A stretch of DNA of 64,000 bases from Allobrachymonas chironomi DSM 19884. Its GTDB lineage: Bacteria; Pseudomonadota; Gammaproteobacteria; Burkholderiales; Burkholderiaceae_C. Location: assembly GCF_000374625.1 (NCBI RefSeq), contig NZ_KB894765.1, positions 434,001 through 498,000 of the forward strand, in the 5' to 3' direction. Made by a program: the position numbers and the translations under genes. Shown piece after piece: positions 62,797 through 64,000 of this stretch (its first letter is position 1; each line of letters opens with the position of its first letter). The notes beneath the pieces were generated by a model. That model was not told the DNA's origin. It saw nothing but the letters and a program-made list of their open reading frames with translations, and ran no database searches.

Positions 62797-62818
62797 GAAG
62801 TTCCTTGAAGGTGCATGG

Positions 62819-62845
62819 AAAAAAGCCCTGTCCGGGGGACAGGGC
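62819..62845 (-). terminator. Terminator after isovaleryl-CoA dehydrogenase
   Basis: On the minus strand a 9-bp stem (GCCCTGTCC / GGACAGGGC) with a 3-nt loop, then six T residues, 17 bp past the stop. The can start is 22 bp beyond. Confidence 0.93.
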
Positions 62846-62862
62846 CTGCCACACGCCGTGTT

Positions 62863-64000
62863 TTACATGGTTTCCGCGAACAATTCGCGACCAATCAGCA
62901 TGCGGCGGATTTCGCTGGTTCCGGCACCAATCTCGTAGAGCTTGGCGTCGCGCCAAAGGCGGCCCAGCGGGTATTCGTTGATGTAGCCGTTGCCACCGAA
63001 GATCTGGATGCCGTCGCCGGCCATCTTGGTGGCCATTTCGGCCGTCCACAGGATAACGGAGGCGCAGTCCTTGCGCACCTGGCGCGCGTGACCGCTGCCC
63101 AGGGCATCCAGGTTCTTGCCAATGGTGTACAGGAAGGAACGACCCGCCTGCAGCACGGTGTACATGTCGGCGACCTTGCCCTGGATCAGCTGGAATTCGC
63201 CGATCGACTGGCCGAACTGCTTGCGGTCGTGGATATAGGGCACGACGTTGTCCATCACGGCCTGCATGATACCAACCGGGCCGGCGGCCAGTACGGCGCG
63301 CTCGTAATCGAGGCCGCTCATCAGCACCTTCACGCCGCCGTTGAGCTCGCCCAGGATGTTCTCGGCGGGTACTTCCACGTCCTGGAACACCATCTCGCCG
63401 GTGTGGCTGCCGCGCATGCCCAGCTTGTCCAGCTTCTGCGCCGTGCTGAAGCCCTTCATGCCCTTCTCGACGACGAAGGCGGTGATGCCGCGCGCGCCCA
63501 GCTCGGGTTCGGTCTTGGCGTAGACCACCATGGTGTCGGCATCCGGGCCGTTGGTGATCCACATCTTGCTGCCGTTGAGCAGGTAGTAGCCGCCCTTGTC
63601 CTCGGCCTTGAGCTTCATGCTCACCACGTCGGAACCGGCGCCCGGCTCGGACATGGCCAGCGCGCCAATGTGCTCGCCGCTGCACAGCTTGGGCAGGTAT
63701 TTCTGCTTTTGCGCCTCGTTGCCGTTGCGCTTGATCTGGTTCACGCACAGGTTGGAGTGTGCGCCATAGCTCAGGCCGATGGAGGCGCTGGCACGGCTGA
63801 TTTCTTCCAGCGCGATCATGTGCGCCAGGTAGCCCATGTTGGTGCCGCCGTATTCTTCCGGCACGGTCATGCCCAGCACGCCCAGTTCGCCGAATTTCTG
63901 CCACAGGTCCATCGGGAACTGGTCAGTTCGGTCTGCCTCGGCAGCACGCGGCGCGATTTCGGCCTGGGCAAAAGTGTATACGGCGTCGCGCAGTGCGTCT
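62863..64000 (-). CDS. liuA: Isovaleryl-CoA dehydrogenase (partial; N-terminus beyond the window)
   Basis: The visible 378 residues lack the N-terminus. The frame runs open to the right edge and the upstream codons ([24 protein letters not shown]) continue the family sequence, so the Met at 63912 is internal. It is an FAD acyl-CoA dehydrogenase for isovaleryl-CoA in leucine degradation. Marks are [35 protein letters not shown] and [18 protein letters not shown]. In the last, the Glu after LDY is the unusual catalytic base of IVD, where other dehydrogenases use a C-terminal Glu. [16 protein letters not shown] closes the protein. It is 8.7 kb away from the other liu genes. Confidence 0.93.
   Translation of the reverse strand, partial: DALRDAVYTFAQAEIAPRAAEADRTDQFPMDLWQKFGELGVLGMTVPEEYGGTNMGYLAHMIALEEISRASASIGLSYGAHSNLCVNQIKRNGNEAQKQKYLPKLCSGEHIGALAMSEPGAGSDVVSMKLKAEDKGGYYLLNGSKMWITNGPDADTMVVYAKTEPELGARGITAFVVEKGMKGFSTAQKLDKLGMRGSHTGEMVFQDVEVPAENILGELNGGVKVLMSGLDYERAVLAAGPVGIMQAVMDNVVPYIHDRKQFGQSIGEFQLIQGKVADMYTVLQAGRSFLYTIGKNLDALGSGHARQVRKDCASVILWTAEMATKMAGDGIQIFGGNGYINEYPLGRLWRDAKLYEIGAGTSEIRRMLIGRELFAETM

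Noticed and set aside
1-64000. CRISPR array, insertion sequence, prophage or integrative element
   Set aside because: No regularly spaced direct repeats, transposase, integrase or attachment-site duplication next to tRNA-Lys was seen.

Overview
The window is a chromosomal segment of a GC-rich (roughly 63-64 %) betaproteobacterium. The best fit is order Burkholderiales, probably Comamonadaceae or a close relative. Supporting signs are the SAH-riboswitch-ahcY-tlyA-metF operon, the DUF485-ActP acetate permease pair, the beta-type PhoH/YbeY and IlvD proteins, the leucine-degradation cluster with a MerR/LiuR-type operator, and the overall codon use. Coding density is high. I see no insertion sequence, prophage, CRISPR array or rRNA. 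There is one tRNA (Lys, CTT). Two genes run off the window: pstA at the left edge and the isovaleryl-CoA dehydrogenase at the right edge.

Region 1 (1-26 kb) is a phosphate-response neighbourhood. It holds pstS1-pstC-pstA, a second tandem pstS, a divergent ppx, an olsB-like ornithine-lipid acyltransferase, the Tat-exported phosphatase phoX, and the creB-creC-creD two-component system (creC was once called phoM). I found Pho boxes (7-bp repeats spaced by 4 bp) in front of both pstS genes, phoX and olsB, with a -10-like hexamer always 10 bp downstream. A weaker box precedes ppx. A textbook cre-tag (TTCAC-N6-TTCAC) precedes creD. Interleaved are sixA, a cation-diffusion transporter, a DHA2 exporter, erpA, rplM-rpsI, rlmJ, a tyrosine phenol-lyase/tryptophanase-family lyase, anmK with an M23 peptidase, tyrS and a DUF808 protein.

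Region 2 (25.4-46 kb) is housekeeping and central carbon metabolism. It holds ahcY-HhH-tlyA-metF behind an S-adenosylhomocysteine riboswitch with a near-consensus promoter; DUF485-actP; ruvA-ruvB with a secreted unknown protein, divergent from phoH(ybeZ)-ybeY; an EamA transporter; two acetyl-CoA hydrolase/CoA-transferase family genes; ilvD; a YigZ/IMPACT protein; an NCS2-like permease; and the dtd / DsbA-like / DUF1289 / HMG-CoA lyase set.

Region 3 (45-64 kb) is acyl-CoA catabolism. A minus-strand leucine/isovalerate (liu) cluster carries acyl-CoA synthetase, MCC beta, a secreted alpha/beta hydrolase, methylglutaconyl-CoA hydratase, a DUF4126 membrane protein, MCC alpha and, past the tRNA, HMG-CoA lyase. 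The isovaleryl-CoA dehydrogenase lies apart at 62.9-64 kb. A second run, aceK-thiolase-SDR-acyl-CoA dehydrogenase, ties fatty-acid oxidation to the isocitrate dehydrogenase switch. A lower-GC HNH nuclease gene sits between these blocks.

The most interesting signals are regulatory. They are the consistent Pho-box/-10 geometry over four genes including olsB, the intact cre-tag in a betaproteobacterium, the SAH riboswitch, a recurrent GGG-(4 AT-rich)-CCC dyad in front of acetate, CoA-transferase and acyl-CoA genes, and a 16-bp palindrome placed like a MerR-family operator ahead of the liu genes.
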